Assembly (NCBI RefSeq): GCF_900128995.1
Contig: NZ_FQUE01000002.1
Coordinates: 186,001 to 250,000 of the forward strand
DNA: 64,000 nt
Source of the DNA: Loktanella atrilutea
GTDB lineage: Bacteria; Pseudomonadota; Alphaproteobacteria; Rhodobacterales; Rhodobacteraceae
Direction: 5' to 3'
In this document: positions 1 through 9,040 of the stretch, one piece after another
Numbering within the stretch: the stretch's first letter is position 1
How the letters are laid out: each line of letters begins with the position of its first letter
Made by a program: the position numbers and the translations under genes
Notes under the pieces: generated by a model
What the model was told of the DNA's origin: nothing
The model's input: only the letters and a program-made list of their open reading frames with translations
The model's database searches: none

Positions 1-1
1 A

Positions 2-520
2 TCACGAGGCGACCCGCGCGGCGGCCTTGGCCAGCGCCTTGTCCAGATGTCCCGCCGACTGCAGGTGGTGCGCGTGGCAGATCGCGATCGCCAGCGCATC
101 CGCCGCGTCGGGCCCCGCCAACGCCACGCCCGGCAGCTGCAACCGCACCATGTGGTCGATCTGTGCCTTGGCCGCGTGGCCCACGCCAACCACCGCCTTC
201 TTGACCGCGTTGGGCGCGTATTCGCCCACCTCGATCCCCGCCTGCGCCACGACCAAAAGCGCGATGCCCCGCGCCTGACCCAGCTTCAGCGTACCGACGG
301 CGTCCTTGTTGACGAAGGTCTGCTCCACCGCCGCCCGATCCGGTGCATGGGCGATCATCACGGCGGACAGGCCTTGGTAAAGCGCCAACAGCCGTTCGGC
401 CAGGTTGTCGCCCAGCCCGTGGCAGATGCCGTTCGCGACATGGGTGATCCGGCTGCCCTGTACGTCGACGACACCCCAGCCCATGTTCCGCAACCCCGGA
501 TCGATCCCCAATACCCGCAT
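2..520 (-). CDS. ruvC: Crossover junction endodeoxyribonuclease RuvC
   Basis: RuvC resolves Holliday junctions together with RuvAB in recombinational repair. The 172-residue product has the usual family length. All four acidic catalytic residues of the RuvC/RNase H fold are visible: D7 in GIDPGL, E66 in AAVEQTF, and D138 and D141 in GPDAAD. The reading frame stays open upstream to 718, but only the ATG at 520 gives the canonical N-terminus MRVLGIDPG, so that start is chosen. The gene reads leftwards and ends at the window edge; ruvA and ruvB, if adjacent, lie outside. Confidence 0.97.
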   Translation of the reverse strand: MRVLGIDPGLRNMGWGVVDVQGSRITHVANGICHGLGDNLAERLLALYQGLSAVMIAHAPDRAAVEQTFVNKDAVGTLKLGQARGIALLVVAQAGIEVGEYAPNAVKKAVVGVGHAAKAQIDHMVRLQLPGVALAGPDAADALAIAICHAHHLQSAGHLDKALAKAAARVAS

Positions 521-814
521 CTCGCCCTCGTTCTTTTCTTGTGATTGCGCCACCGTTAGCACAAAGCGCGAACGCAAACCAAGCGTCCCGTCTCTTGCAT
601 CGCCCCGACCGGCCCCCAAGCTGCAGACCAGCCGACATCCACCCTGGACCCCGTTGCCCGGGAATCGCGCCGCCTGCCCGTTTTCATGGCATTCATAAAA
701 CGCATAAGGGGTGTGCATTTATCGGGGGTAGTGGCATGGCCCGCGCGGGACTAGGTGGCAGGCATCACCGCAATCGCCGCGGATCGCGGCACAGATATTT
801 TCAGGAGCCATTCC
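521..814. other. Intergenic region between ruvC and the DUF1127 gene
   Basis: This 294-base stretch separates two divergent genes and should hold both promoters. I see no convincing coding sequence in it; the open frame continuing from ruvC is the unused 5' extension. An AT-richer patch near 690-720 (aacgcataagg, gcatttatc) is a plausible promoter location, but no clear -35/-10 pair can be assigned. Confidence 0.5.
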
Positions 815-1027
815 ATGGCATCGCTCAATTCGACCCGCATGAACCCCGCCCTGACCGGCGGCATGACGTCCGGGATCTTCACCGCCTTCGTGTCCCGCCT
901 CAGCGCGTGGAACGATGCACGCATCACCCGCAAGTCCCTGTCCCAGCTCTCCGCGCGAGAGCTCGACGATATCGGCCTGTGCTACGGCGACATCAAGGAC
1001 GTGGCCGCCGGCGGCCTGCGCCGCTGA
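815..1027 (+). CDS. DUF1127 domain small protein
   Basis: A 70-residue basic protein whose C-terminal half carries the DUF1127 (YjiS-like) pattern, a W..A.I.RKSL..LS..EL.DIGL core at about residues 30-55. In alphaproteobacteria such proteins are short Arg-rich factors; some have been linked to RNA turnover and to phosphate or carbon physiology, but the role here is unknown. The start at 815 is preferred over the upstream in-frame ATG at 755 because AGGAG lies at 803-807, seven bases before it. A perfect-stem terminator follows at 1052-1086, so the gene is monocistronic. Confidence 0.8.
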   Translation: MASLNSTRMNPALTGGMTSGIFTAFVSRLSAWNDARITRKSLSQLSARELDDIGLCYGDIKDVAAGGLRR

Positions 1028-1051
1028 TCGACCAGCCCGACCGAGACATGC

Positions 1052-1086
1052 AAACGCCGCGCCCGGACCCCTCCGGCGCGGCGTTT
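1052..1086 (+). terminator. Terminator after the DUF1127 gene
   Basis: A perfect 12-bp inverted repeat (AAACGCCGCGCC at 1052-1063 and its complement at 1075-1086) with an 11-base loop, ending in TTT. The A-run and T-run at the two ends allow action in both directions, so it could also stop the leftward gene ending at 1158. Confidence 0.8.
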
Positions 1087-1157
1087 CCACGTCTGCCCTT
1101 CGGCTCACAAGCAATTTCGCTCGCGACCCCCGTCGCCATGCCCCGAAGTTCCGCAGC

Positions 1158-1502
1158 TCAGCGCTGCAGCAGCCGGATCACCCCTGCGAGAGCAACGGAG
1201 GCCGGGTCCGGCTGCATGACCCAGGCGCCCGCCCGCTCTACCGGGCGACCCGTTTCCAGAATGGCCAGCCTGTCCGCATAAGCCGGCGCGTCGAAGGTGG
1301 CCAGCAGATAGGCCTTGAACGCCAGACCGATCAGCAGGGCAAGGCACAGGCCCCGCCACGGAAACACCAGCGTCACGTGCTGCGGGCGCGGCACGATCAG
1401 GTTGTTGCTGTCGACGGTCAGGCCGAAGCCGCCAGCCAGCCTGCGTCGCTGCTGCATGATCCGGCCAACGCGGTTTTCGAAAGGCTTGTGTTCCAGTGCC
1501 AT
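1158..1502 (-). CDS. Small single-pass membrane protein, function unknown
   Basis: A 114-residue protein I cannot assign to a named family. It has a basic N-terminal third, a hydrophobic segment at roughly residues 50-70 (a run rich in L, A, I, F after HVTLVFPW), and a soluble C-terminal part rich in A, V and D. The layout suggests an inner-membrane protein with one transmembrane helix. The start at 1502 (MALEHKP) is preferred over the longer frame to 1577, whose extra residues look non-coding. It lies between the DUF1127 terminator and prmA, with a 94-base gap to prmA. Confidence 0.6.
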   Translation of the reverse strand: MALEHKPFENRVGRIMQQRRRLAGGFGLTVDSNNLIVPRPQHVTLVFPWRGLCLALLIGLAFKAYLLATFDAPAYADRLAILETGRPVERAGAWVMQPDPASVALAGVIRLLQR

Positions 1503-1596
1503 GGCAGTCCCCGAAGGCCCCCACCTTCTGCATCCGAAACTGAGGTCGAATTGTGGCAATTCCAAGGCACGCCGCATTTTCGTACCGGTTTTCGCC

Positions 1597-2463
1597 TTAT
1601 TTGGTTAATGTCAGCGTCGTCCAGTCGACAATGCTGTCCCTTCGGACCTCATTGAAGCCGGCGCGTGCATAAACCGCTGCCACGTCATCCGCCTGTTCGT
1701 TCAGGATGCCCGACAGAATCGCCGTGCCGCCGGCCTGTGTGGCCCGTGCCATGTCATCCGCCAGCGCGATCAGCGGCCCCTTGAGGATATTGGCAAAGAC
1801 CAGATCGAAGGGCGCCGCCGCCGCAAGCTCCGGCGCGTCGAACCCGGCCGCCACGACGCAGCGCACCCGACCGTCCAGTCCGTTCGCCGTCACGTTTGCC
1901 GTCGCGACCTCGACCGCCAGCGGATCGATGTCCGACGCGAGCACGACATTGGGGCTGACATGCGCTGCCGCCATCGCCAGCACGGCCGTGCCGCAGCCCA
2001 CGTCGATCACGTTCTGCGGCACCGTGCCCGCGTCGACCATGCGGTCGAAGGCCAGCAGGCAGCCCAGCGTCGTGCCATGATGACCGGTGCCGAAGGCCAT
2101 CGCCGCCTCGATCAGCAGCGGCACGCGGCCCGTCGGCACCTTGTCCGCATCGTGGCTGCCGTAGACGAAGAAGCGCCCCGCATCGACCGGCGGCAGGTCG
2201 CGCCGCACCTTGGCGACCCAGTCCTCGTCCGGCACATCAGAGACGTTGAAATCCTTGACCCCGTGCACCATGGCCAGCACCGCCAGTCCCGCCCGGTCCG
2301 GGGGATCGGTGAAATAGGCCGCCACCTCGAACAGGCCGGACCCGTCCTCCACCTCGAAGACGCCGATGCCCGTGGGCTCCGGCTGCAACGCCTCCAGCGC
2401 CGTGGCGAGCCCTTCGGCCACCTCGCGCCCGGTCGTCGTGGTCAATGCGGTGTAGGTTGTCAT
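1597..2463 (-). CDS. prmA: Ribosomal protein L11 methyltransferase
   Basis: PrmA trimethylates ribosomal protein L11 using S-adenosylmethionine. The 288-residue product has the family length and the two expected parts: an N-terminal substrate-recognition domain (residues 1-100) and a Rossmann-type methyltransferase domain with SAM motif VIDVGCGTAVLA. The loop motif FANILKGPL corresponds to the N-I-L-x-x-P-L signature of the family. The start at 2463 has a purine-rich AGGAGACAGG just upstream. It is transcribed leftwards after msrA but separated from it by a terminator, so the two are probably independent. Confidence 0.95.
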   Translation of the reverse strand: MTTYTALTTTTGREVAEGLATALEALQPEPTGIGVFEVEDGSGLFEVAAYFTDPPDRAGLAVLAMVHGVKDFNVSDVPDEDWVAKVRRDLPPVDAGRFFVYGSHDADKVPTGRVPLLIEAAMAFGTGHHGTTLGCLLAFDRMVDAGTVPQNVIDVGCGTAVLAMAAAHVSPNVVLASDIDPLAVEVATANVTANGLDGRVRCVVAAGFDAPELAAAAPFDLVFANILKGPLIALADDMARATQAGGTAILSGILNEQADDVAAVYARAGFNEVRRDSIVDWTTLTLTK

Positions 2464-2523
2464 GGCGCCTGTCTCCTTCGCTGGTCGCCAGTTAGGCGCT
2501 GTCCCGCGAGGCGTCAAACGCGA

Positions 2524-2552
2524 AAGGCCCCGGCGTCCACCGCCGGGGCCTT
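2524..2552 (-). terminator. Terminator after msrA
   Basis: A perfect 12-bp stem (AAGGCCCCGGCG at 2524-2535 with its complement at 2541-2552) and a five-base loop. On the minus strand the stem starts seven bases after the msrA stop and ends in TTTCG. It separates msrA from prmA. Confidence 0.8.
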
Positions 2553-2558
2553 GCCGGA

Positions 2559-3206
2559 TCAGGCGTTCACGCCGATCGGACAGGTCACACCCGTGCCGCC
2601 GATCCCGCAATAGCCGTTCGGGTTCTTCGCCAGATACTGCTGGTGATAGCCTTCCGCGAAGTAGAACTCCGGCGCATCGACGATTTCGGTCGTGATCGCG
2701 CCGTAGCCCGCTTGCGTCAGGCGCGGCTGGAACGTCTCGCGGCTGGCCTCCGCCGCTGCCTTCTGCTCCGCGTTCGTGGCATAGATGCCGGACCGGTACT
2801 GGGTCCCCGCATCGTTGCCCTGCCGCATGCCCTGCGTCGGGTCGTGGCCTTCCCAGAAGACCTGCAGCAGATCGTCATAGCCGATCTTCGCGGGATCGTA
2901 GACGACGCGCACCACCTCGTTGTGACCGGTCTTGCCGGTGCAGACTTCCTCATACGTCGGGTTCGGCGTGTAGCCGCCGGCGTAGCCCACGGCCGTGGTC
3001 GTGACGCCGTCCAGCGTCCAGAACATCCGCTCGACGCCCCAGAAACAGCCCATGCCGAAGATCGCCACCGCGTGCCCCTCCGGCACGTCATGGATCGGCG
3101 TATCGAGGACGAAGTGCATCTTTTCCGTCGGGATCGCCTGATCGCGGCCCTTCAGGGCATTTTCGGGCGAGACCATTTCCGACTTGGCGCGGGACATGAA
3201 GAACAT
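2559..3206 (-). CDS. msrA: Peptide methionine (S)-S-oxide reductase
   Basis: MsrA repairs oxidised methionine (S-sulfoxide) in proteins. The catalytic motif GCFWG is present with Cys54 as nucleophile, and the C-terminal tail carries two further cysteines (Cys200 and Cys209) placed as resolving residues for thioredoxin-dependent recycling. At 215 residues it is full length. The start at 3206 is supported by CCTCCT on the plus strand at 3214-3219 (AGGAGG on the coding strand). It is divergent from the exporter gene at 3358. Confidence 0.96.
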   Translation of the reverse strand: MFFMSRAKSEMVSPENALKGRDQAIPTEKMHFVLDTPIHDVPEGHAVAIFGMGCFWGVERMFWTLDGVTTTAVGYAGGYTPNPTYEEVCTGKTGHNEVVRVVYDPAKIGYDDLLQVFWEGHDPTQGMRQGNDAGTQYRSGIYATNAEQKAAAEASRETFQPRLTQAGYGAITTEIVDAPEFYFAEGYHQQYLAKNPNGYCGIGGTGVTCPIGVNA

Positions 3207-3357
3207 GTGGAAACCTCCTGTGCGGGTTGCCCCCGTCATATAGGCGGTTCGCGCGACAATGCCACGCCCCGGACCGGCTTTGTCACGGGTCCCCTTGCGA
3301 CCGTCACGCGGGTGTGAGCAACTGCAGCCAGACGGCCACCATCCGCAGGACAGTTCC

Positions 3358-4557
3358 ATGACGATCACGTCGCGTACCGGCACCCACCTTACCGTTCTCG
3401 TGATGCTGGGTGTGTCGCACCTGCTGAACGACATGATGCAGTCCCTGATCCCCGCCGCCTACCCGATCCTCAAGGAGGCCTACGCCCTCGACTTCGTGCA
3501 GATCGGGATGATCACGCTGACCTTCCAGATCGCGGGCGCCCTGCTGCAGCCTGTCGTCGGCCTGATCACGGACAAGCGCCCCGCCCCCTATTCGCCGGTC
3601 GCCGGCATGATGTTTACCCTCTCGGGCCTCGTCTGCCTCGCCTTCGCGCAAAGCTACGCGATGATCCTCGCCTCGGTGGCGCTGATCGGCGTCGGCTCGT
3701 CGATCTTCCATCCAGAAGCGACGCGCATGGCCCGCTATGCCGCAGGCAGCCGCCAGGGGCTTGCTCAGGGCATCTTTCAGGTCGGCGGGCAGGCGGGCGG
3801 TGCCCTCGGTCCCGTCGCCGCGGCGCTGATCATCGTGCCCTGGGGCCAGCCCAGCCTCGCGGCATTCGCGGTCTTCGCCCTGCTGGCGATGCTGCTGCTG
3901 GGCTGGATCGGCAGCCAGCAGCGCAGCATCAGCGCGGCCTTCGCCGCCCGCCGCAAAAGCCAGAGCGACGGCGCGCCGGCCCCATCCCACGGCACACGGA
4001 CCATCGCGATCAGCCTGATCGTGCTGACCTTCCTGATGTTCACCAAGAATACCTACGGCGAAAGCTTCCGCTCCTTCTATACCTTCTACCTGATCGACCG
4101 CTTCGGACTCTCGATCCCGGCCAGTCAGCTGATGCTCTTCGTCTTTCTGCTTGCCGCCGCCGTCGGCGTGCTGGTCGGCGGCATCGTGGGCGACCGGATC
4201 GGGCGGCGCCGGATCATCTGGATCTCGGTCCTCGGTCCGCTGCCCCTCACCCTCATGCTGCCCTACGCCGATCTGTTCTGGACGGGCGTGCTGACGGTGA
4301 TGATCAACCTCGTCATGGCCAGCGCTTTCGCCGCCATCCTGATCTATGCGATGGACCTCCTGCCGGACCGCATCGGGCTGATCGGCGGCCTGTTCTACGG
4401 TCTGAATTTCGGCCTCGGCGGCATCGCCGCGGCGATCCTCGGCGTGCTGGCGGAAAGCTACGGCGTCCAGTCGGTCTACCGCATCTGCGCCTTCCTGCCC
4501 CTCGCGGGCCTGCTGATCTGGTTCCTGCCCAGAATAGAGGAGCCCCACGGCACCTGA
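3358..4557 (+). CDS. MFS exporter, fosmidomycin-resistance (Fsr) type
   Basis: A 399-residue, 12-helix major facilitator protein. The N-terminal stretch [18 protein letters not shown] followed by F.QIG.ITLTFQ and LLQP..G..TD is the hallmark of the Fsr-like branch, whose E. coli member exports fosmidomycin. The G-D-x-x-G-R-R loop (GDRIGRRR) between helices 8 and 9 fits the MFS fold. The true substrate cannot be read from sequence. The start at 3358 (MTITSRTG) is chosen over the in-frame codon at 3259 because the extra residues overlap the msrA promoter region and are not membrane-like. Confidence 0.88.
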   Translation: MTITSRTGTHLTVLVMLGVSHLLNDMMQSLIPAAYPILKEAYALDFVQIGMITLTFQIAGALLQPVVGLITDKRPAPYSPVAGMMFTLSGLVCLAFAQSYAMILASVALIGVGSSIFHPEATRMARYAAGSRQGLAQGIFQVGGQAGGALGPVAAALIIVPWGQPSLAAFAVFALLAMLLLGWIGSQQRSISAAFAARRKSQSDGAPAPSHGTRTIAISLIVLTFLMFTKNTYGESFRSFYTFYLIDRFGLSIPASQLMLFVFLLAAAVGVLVGGIVGDRIGRRRIIWISVLGPLPLTLMLPYADLFWTGVLTVMINLVMASAFAAILIYAMDLLPDRIGLIGGLFYGLNFGLGGIAAAILGVLAESYGVQSVYRICAFLPLAGLLIWFLPRIEEPHGT

Positions 4558-4799
4558 GATCTGACAAGAGGACAGAGGCCGCAGGGGACGGTGGGCGGGG
4601 CGCCTTCGGGCGTCAGCCCGAACAGCGTCGTCCCACCGTACCGCTGCACGTCACATGTTTCGTCACTGGACCTCCTCTGCCGTTGCGTCTGATCCGATCC
4701 TGCGCCCGAACCCGTTAAAGAACCGTTCAATATGACATAATATGTATCGCATGCGAAACATTTGCATTTTGCAATGTATCTTCGCCCCGCGACGAGGCG
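4558..4799. other. Intergenic region between the exporter and priA 3' ends
   Basis: A 242-base gap between convergent genes. The part from about 4700 to 4790 is clearly AT-richer than its surroundings and contains an imperfect inverted repeat ACATTTGCA-TTT-TGCAATGT near 4757-4777. I see no gene; the short open frames lack coding character. Confidence 0.5.
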
Positions 4800-6992
4800 T
4801 CAGTAAAAGCTCTGGGGATCGATATCGATCGCCATCCTCAGATCGCCGCGCAGCTTGAACTGTCCCGCCCATTCCGCCAGCGCCGCCTGCAGGGGTGCCG
4901 ACTTTTCCGCCTTCACCAGCAGCCGCACCCGGTGTCGCCCCCGGATCCGGGCGATCGGCGCGGGTGCGGGGCCAAAGACCTGCGCCCCGATCCGCCGCAG
5001 TGGCGCATCCGCCCGCGCCAGCGCGGTGCCGAGGTCGAAGACCTCCTGCACGTCCGTCGAACTCAGCACGATCCCGGCCATGCGGCCATAGGGCGGCACC
5101 CCCGCCGCCCGCCGCTCGGCCGCCTCGGCGGCCCAGAAGGCTTCCTCGTCGCCCGCAACGATCGACCGGATGACAGCATGCTCCGGCTGGTAGGTCTGCA
5201 ACAGCGCCTCGCCCGGCGCCTCGGCCCGGCCGGCACGTCCCGCGACCTGCCGCATCAGCTGGAACGTCCGCTCCGCCGCCCGCAGGTCGCTGCCCTGCAA
5301 CCCAAGGTCCGCGTCGATCACCCCCACCAGCGTCAGCTTGGGAAAGTTGTGCCCCTTCGCCACCAGCTGCGTGCCGATGATGATGTCGGTGCCGCCCGCC
5401 GCGATCTCTGCGATATGGGCCTTCATCGCCCGGGCCGAGCCGTAGAGGTCGGAGCTCAGCACCGCGACCCGCGCGTCAGGGAACAGCGCCTGCACCTCCT
5501 CGCCCATCCGTTCCACCCCGGGGCCGACGGCGCTCAGCTTGCCTTCGACCTGACAATGGGGGCAGACGGTCGGCATCGGCTTCGTGGCGCCGCACTGGTG
5601 GCACATCAGTCGCTTCAGGAAACGGTGCTCCACCATTCGGGCGTCGCAGTCGTCGCAGCCGATCTGGTGCCCGCAGGCGCGGCAGAGCGTGACCGGCGCA
5701 TAGCCGCGCCGGTTGAGGAACACGAGGCTCTGCTCTCCCTTGTCCAGCCGGTCCCGCATCGCCGCGCGCAGCGTCGGCGACACCCAGCGCCCGCCGGGGA
5801 GATCCTCGGTCCGCATGTCGATGGCGGCCATCCGCGGCATCACCGCGGGCCCGAACCGCGAGGTCAGTTCCAGCCGGCGATACTTCCCCGCCTCCACGTT
5901 GGCCCAGCTTTCGAGGCTTGGCGTGGCCGAGGCCAGCACCACCTGCGCCCCCGTCCCCGCCGCCCGCAGCACCGCCATGTCGCGCGCGTTGTAAAGCACG
6001 CCATCCTCCTGCTTGTAGGAGGTGTCGTGCTCCTCATCCACGACGATCAGGCCCAGGTCGCGGTAGGGCAGGAACAGGGCAGACCGCGCGCCGACGACAA
6101 GGTCCGCGTCCCCCTGCCCCACCATGCGCCAGCAGCGCCGCCGTTCTGTCTGGGTCACGCCGGAATGCCACTCCGCCGGGCGCTGCCCGAACCGCGCCTC
6201 GACCCGGTCGAGGAACTCTCCGGTCAGCGCGATTTCCGGCAACAGCACCAGCGCCTGCCGTCCGGCCCGCAGGCAGGCGGCGACGGCCTCCAGATACACT
6301 TCCGTCTTGCCGGACCCGGTGACGCCCTTCAGCAAGGTGGTGCCATAGGTGCCCGAGGCCACCGCCTCTGCCAGCACCTTGGCTCCCGCCGCCTGATCGG
6401 GCGTCAGGTCCTTGCCGCCGTGGCCGGGGTCGAGCCGGGGATAGGGCGTGTCGCGCGGCGCTTCTTCCTCGGACACGGCGCCCAGTTTCACCATGCCCTT
6501 GACGACCGAGGTCCCGACCCCCGCCATGTCCGCCAGTTCCTTCAGCGTGAACGACAGCCCGCCGTAGTCGCGCAGGACCTCCAGCACGGCGCGGCGGGCA
6601 TCGGTCATCCGCTCCGGCTCTGTCGATCCGAGGCGATAGACCTTCCGCGTGCCCGGCGCCTCGCCCAGTCCCGGCGCGCGCGTCGCCAGCCGCAGCATGG
6701 CGTCGAGGGGCGTCAGCGTATAGTCGGCCGCGCGGCTCAGGAACGCGCGCATCTCGTCGCGCATCGGCGCCACGTCGAGGACCCGGAAGATCGCCCTGAC
6801 CTTGGCGTAGTCGTAATCGCCCGCCCCGGGCCCCCAGACCACGCCGAGGATCCGCCGTGGCCCCAGCGGGACTTCGACGAAATCGCCGACGAGGCAACCG
6901 TCCTCCGGCGCCCTGTAGTCCAGCACCCGCCCCAGCGGTTGCGTCGTCAGCACGCCGACCAGTTCGCCTGCATTGAAACGGGATTGCGCCAT
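4800..6992 (-). CDS. priA: Primosomal protein N' (replication restart helicase PriA)
   Basis: PriA reloads the replisome at collapsed forks as a 3'-5' superfamily 2 helicase. In the 730-residue product the Walker A motif GVTGSGKT (223-230) and the VDEEH box (318-322) mark the helicase core. Eight cysteines (C437, C440, C446, C449, C464, C467, C477, C480) form the two zinc-binding sites unique to PriA. The N-terminal 110 residues are the 3'-DNA-binding domain. The start at 6992 (MAQSRFNAG) gives the usual N-terminus; the frame continues upstream to 7151 without homology. Confidence 0.97.
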   Translation of the reverse strand: MAQSRFNAGELVGVLTTQPLGRVLDYRAPEDGCLVGDFVEVPLGPRRILGVVWGPGAGDYDYAKVRAIFRVLDVAPMRDEMRAFLSRAADYTLTPLDAMLRLATRAPGLGEAPGTRKVYRLGSTEPERMTDARRAVLEVLRDYGGLSFTLKELADMAGVGTSVVKGMVKLGAVSEEEAPRDTPYPRLDPGHGGKDLTPDQAAGAKVLAEAVASGTYGTTLLKGVTGSGKTEVYLEAVAACLRAGRQALVLLPEIALTGEFLDRVEARFGQRPAEWHSGVTQTERRRCWRMVGQGDADLVVGARSALFLPYRDLGLIVVDEEHDTSYKQEDGVLYNARDMAVLRAAGTGAQVVLASATPSLESWANVEAGKYRRLELTSRFGPAVMPRMAAIDMRTEDLPGGRWVSPTLRAAMRDRLDKGEQSLVFLNRRGYAPVTLCRACGHQIGCDDCDARMVEHRFLKRLMCHQCGATKPMPTVCPHCQVEGKLSAVGPGVERMGEEVQALFPDARVAVLSSDLYGSARAMKAHIAEIAAGGTDIIIGTQLVAKGHNFPKLTLVGVIDADLGLQGSDLRAAERTFQLMRQVAGRAGRAEAPGEALLQTYQPEHAVIRSIVAGDEEAFWAAEAAERRAAGVPPYGRMAGIVLSSTDVQEVFDLGTALARADAPLRRIGAQVFGPAPAPIARIRGRHRVRLLVKAEKSAPLQAALAEWAGQFKLRGDLRMAIDIDPQSFY

Positions 6993-7224
6993 ATCGGCCT
7001 TTTCAGGGTTACACCCCTCAGGTAGACTCCCCTTATCCGAACGCCAACCCGTCCGGTGCTGCGTCAGCCGAAGTTTTTCCCGCCTCACCCCGCTGCACCC
7101 CGGCCAGGCCAACCACTGAACCCCCCGTGCAACAGCCAAGACCCCTTGCACGACCTCTACAATTTACGGGCGAAATCGGGCGAAAGACCTGCTAGCCTGT
7201 CACGAAACAAACAAGAGCAGGCAC

Positions 7225-7941
7225 ATGAGCAGCACACCCCTGATGGATACCTCCATCCGCGACCGCATCATCGCGGACCCTGAACTTCTGCTGGAGGATC
7301 AGGACATCATGCGCGCCCTCGTCGGCGCCAACGACAGCGCAATGGGCGGCAACATCGTCGATCTGCGCGGCATCGCGATGGAACGTCTGGAATCCCGCCT
7401 CGACAGGCTGGAGGATACCCACCGCTCGGTCATCGCCGCCGCCTACGAGAACCTTGCCGGCACCAATCAGGTCCACCGCGCCGTGCTGCGCCTGATGGAC
7501 GCGACCCGGTTCGAGACCTTCCTGCGCGACTTGGCCGGCGATGTGGCCGACACCCTGCGCGTCGACGTGATGCGCCTCGTCCTCGAAAGCGATTCCGATG
7601 GCGAGGATCCGGCAATCCGCCAGTTGGGCGAAGTGCTGAGCGTCGGGCGTCCGGGCTTCTGCGACGCCTATATCACCCGGGGCCGCGACATCCCGGTGCG
7701 CGCCGTCACCCTGCGGCAGGTCCAGAACCACGGGGCAGAGGTCTACGGCGAGAAATCCGACTACGTCCGGTCGGAGGCCTGCCTGAAGCTCGACCTTGGC
7801 ACCGGCCGCCTGCCCGGCATGCTGGTCATGGGGTCGGAGGATCCGCACCTGTTCACACCGCAGCAGGGCACGGACCTGCTGACCTTCTTCGGCGGCGTGT
7901 TCGAGCGCAGCATGAGGCGCTGGCTGATGGCCGGCGTATGA
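7225..7941 (+). CDS. DUF484 family protein
   Basis: A 238-residue cytosolic protein of the DUF484 family, with a helical N-terminal segment containing DPELLLEDQDIMRAL and a GAF-like C-terminal domain. Its biochemical role is unknown, but DUF484 genes very often sit just upstream of xerC, as here: its stop overlaps the xerC start in ATGA at 7938-7941, implying translational coupling. The gene is divergent from priA, with both promoters expected in 6993-7224. Confidence 0.9.
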   Translation: MSSTPLMDTSIRDRIIADPELLLEDQDIMRALVGANDSAMGGNIVDLRGIAMERLESRLDRLEDTHRSVIAAAYENLAGTNQVHRAVLRLMDATRFETFLRDLAGDVADTLRVDVMRLVLESDSDGEDPAIRQLGEVLSVGRPGFCDAYITRGRDIPVRAVTLRQVQNHGAEVYGEKSDYVRSEACLKLDLGTGRLPGMLVMGSEDPHLFTPQQGTDLLTFFGGVFERSMRRWLMAGV

Positions 7942-8852
7942 TCGCGCCGCAGCTGACCGATGCGCTGAACGGCTGGCTGGATCACTGCGCCGCGCTGAAC
8001 GACGCCGCCGAGAACACGATCACCGCCTACCGTGCCGATGTCATGGGTTTCATGGCCTTCATGCAGGTCCACCACGGCGACGCGGTGGGCCTCGGCCCGC
8101 TCGCCCGGATCACCACGGGGGACATGCGGGCGTGGATGGCGCACGAGAGGGGCCGTGGCGTCGGCGCCCGGTCGCTGGCGCGCAGCCTGTCGGCGGTCAA
8201 GACCTTCTACCGCTGGCTGTCGGACCGCGAGGGGTTCGAACCCACCGCCGTCCTGACCATCCGCAGCCCCAAGTTCACCAAGAAGCTGCCACGCCCGCTG
8301 GAGGAGCCCGCCGCCCGCGCGATGATCGACCGCGTCGAATGTCAGGCGAGCGAGCCCTGGGTCGCCGCCCGTGATACCGCCGTCGTCACGGTGCTTTACG
8401 GCTGCGGGCTGCGGATTTCCGAGGCGCTGTCGCTGACCACGCGGCAAAGCCCCCTGCCCGCCACCCTTCGGATCACCGGCAAGGGCGGCAAGGACCGCAT
8501 GGTCCCCGTCATCCCCGCCGCCCGCGACGCCGTCGCAGCCTATGTCCGCCTTTGCCCGCACGACCTGACCGACGGCGGCCCGCTGTTCCGCGGCCAGCGC
8601 GGCGGCGCTCTGAACCCAAGGGCGATCCAGAAGGTGATGGAGGTGTCGCGCCTGCAGCTTGGCCTGCCGGCCACCGCCACGCCGCACGCCATGCGCCACA
8701 GTTTCGCCACCCACCTGCTGACCGCCGGCGGTGATCTGCGCAGCATCCAGGAACTGCTGGGCCATGCCAGCCTGTCGACGACGCAGGCCTATACCTCCGT
8801 CGACGCCGCCCGCCTGATGGAAGTCTACGATGCCGCCCACCCGCGCGCGTAA
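7938..8852 (+). CDS. xerC: Tyrosine recombinase XerC
   Basis: XerC acts with XerD at dif to resolve chromosome dimers. The 304-residue protein has the N-terminal SAM-like core-binding domain (1-105) and the catalytic domain with every active-site residue visible: R159 (GCGLRISE), a lysine in GKGGKDR (about 183-185), H250 and R253 (HAMRHSFATH), H276 (LLGHASLST) and the nucleophile Y285. The DUF484 coupling and lack of mobile-element context argue for the housekeeping recombinase rather than a phage integrase. Confidence 0.93.
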   Translation: MIAPQLTDALNGWLDHCAALNDAAENTITAYRADVMGFMAFMQVHHGDAVGLGPLARITTGDMRAWMAHERGRGVGARSLARSLSAVKTFYRWLSDREGFEPTAVLTIRSPKFTKKLPRPLEEPAARAMIDRVECQASEPWVAARDTAVVTVLYGCGLRISEALSLTTRQSPLPATLRITGKGGKDRMVPVIPAARDAVAAYVRLCPHDLTDGGPLFRGQRGGALNPRAIQKVMEVSRLQLGLPATATPHAMRHSFATHLLTAGGDLRSIQELLGHASLSTTQAYTSVDAARLMEVYDAAHPRA

Positions 8853-8948
8853 GCGGGGTCCGTCGCAAAAGGCTCCCCGGCACACAGTCACAACCCTGTC
8901 CGCACGCGCGCCAACGCCTCTGCCCGAGGTCACCGCGTCCTCCTCGCA

Positions 8949-8975
8949 TTTTCGAAAAATACTCCCGCCGGAGGC
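8949..8975 (+). repeat. Intergenic repeat family, copy 1
   Basis: TTTTCGAAAAATACTCCCGC followed by CGGAGGC. The core ACTCCCGCCGGAGGC recurs at 46717-46731, in slightly altered form at 24361-24384, and inverted at 17725-17753. Read from the other strand it is a short GC-rich hairpin followed by a T-run, like a small terminator. It lies in the 188-base gap between xerC and pcs. Confidence 0.7.
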
Positions 8976-9040
8976 TCCGACCTTCACAATCCGTGCGACC
9001 TTCCGCTAACCTGCGCACAGCCCCAGCCGAAAGCGCCCCG

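Noticed and set aside
4932-7025. A 697-codon frame opposite priA
   Set aside because: It is an antisense shadow caused by high GC; the product is His/Arg/Pro-rich without domains, while priA on the other strand has all expected motifs.
7938-8852. Phage or island integrase
   Set aside because: Coupling to DUF484 and absence of attachment repeats or phage genes identify it as housekeeping XerC.
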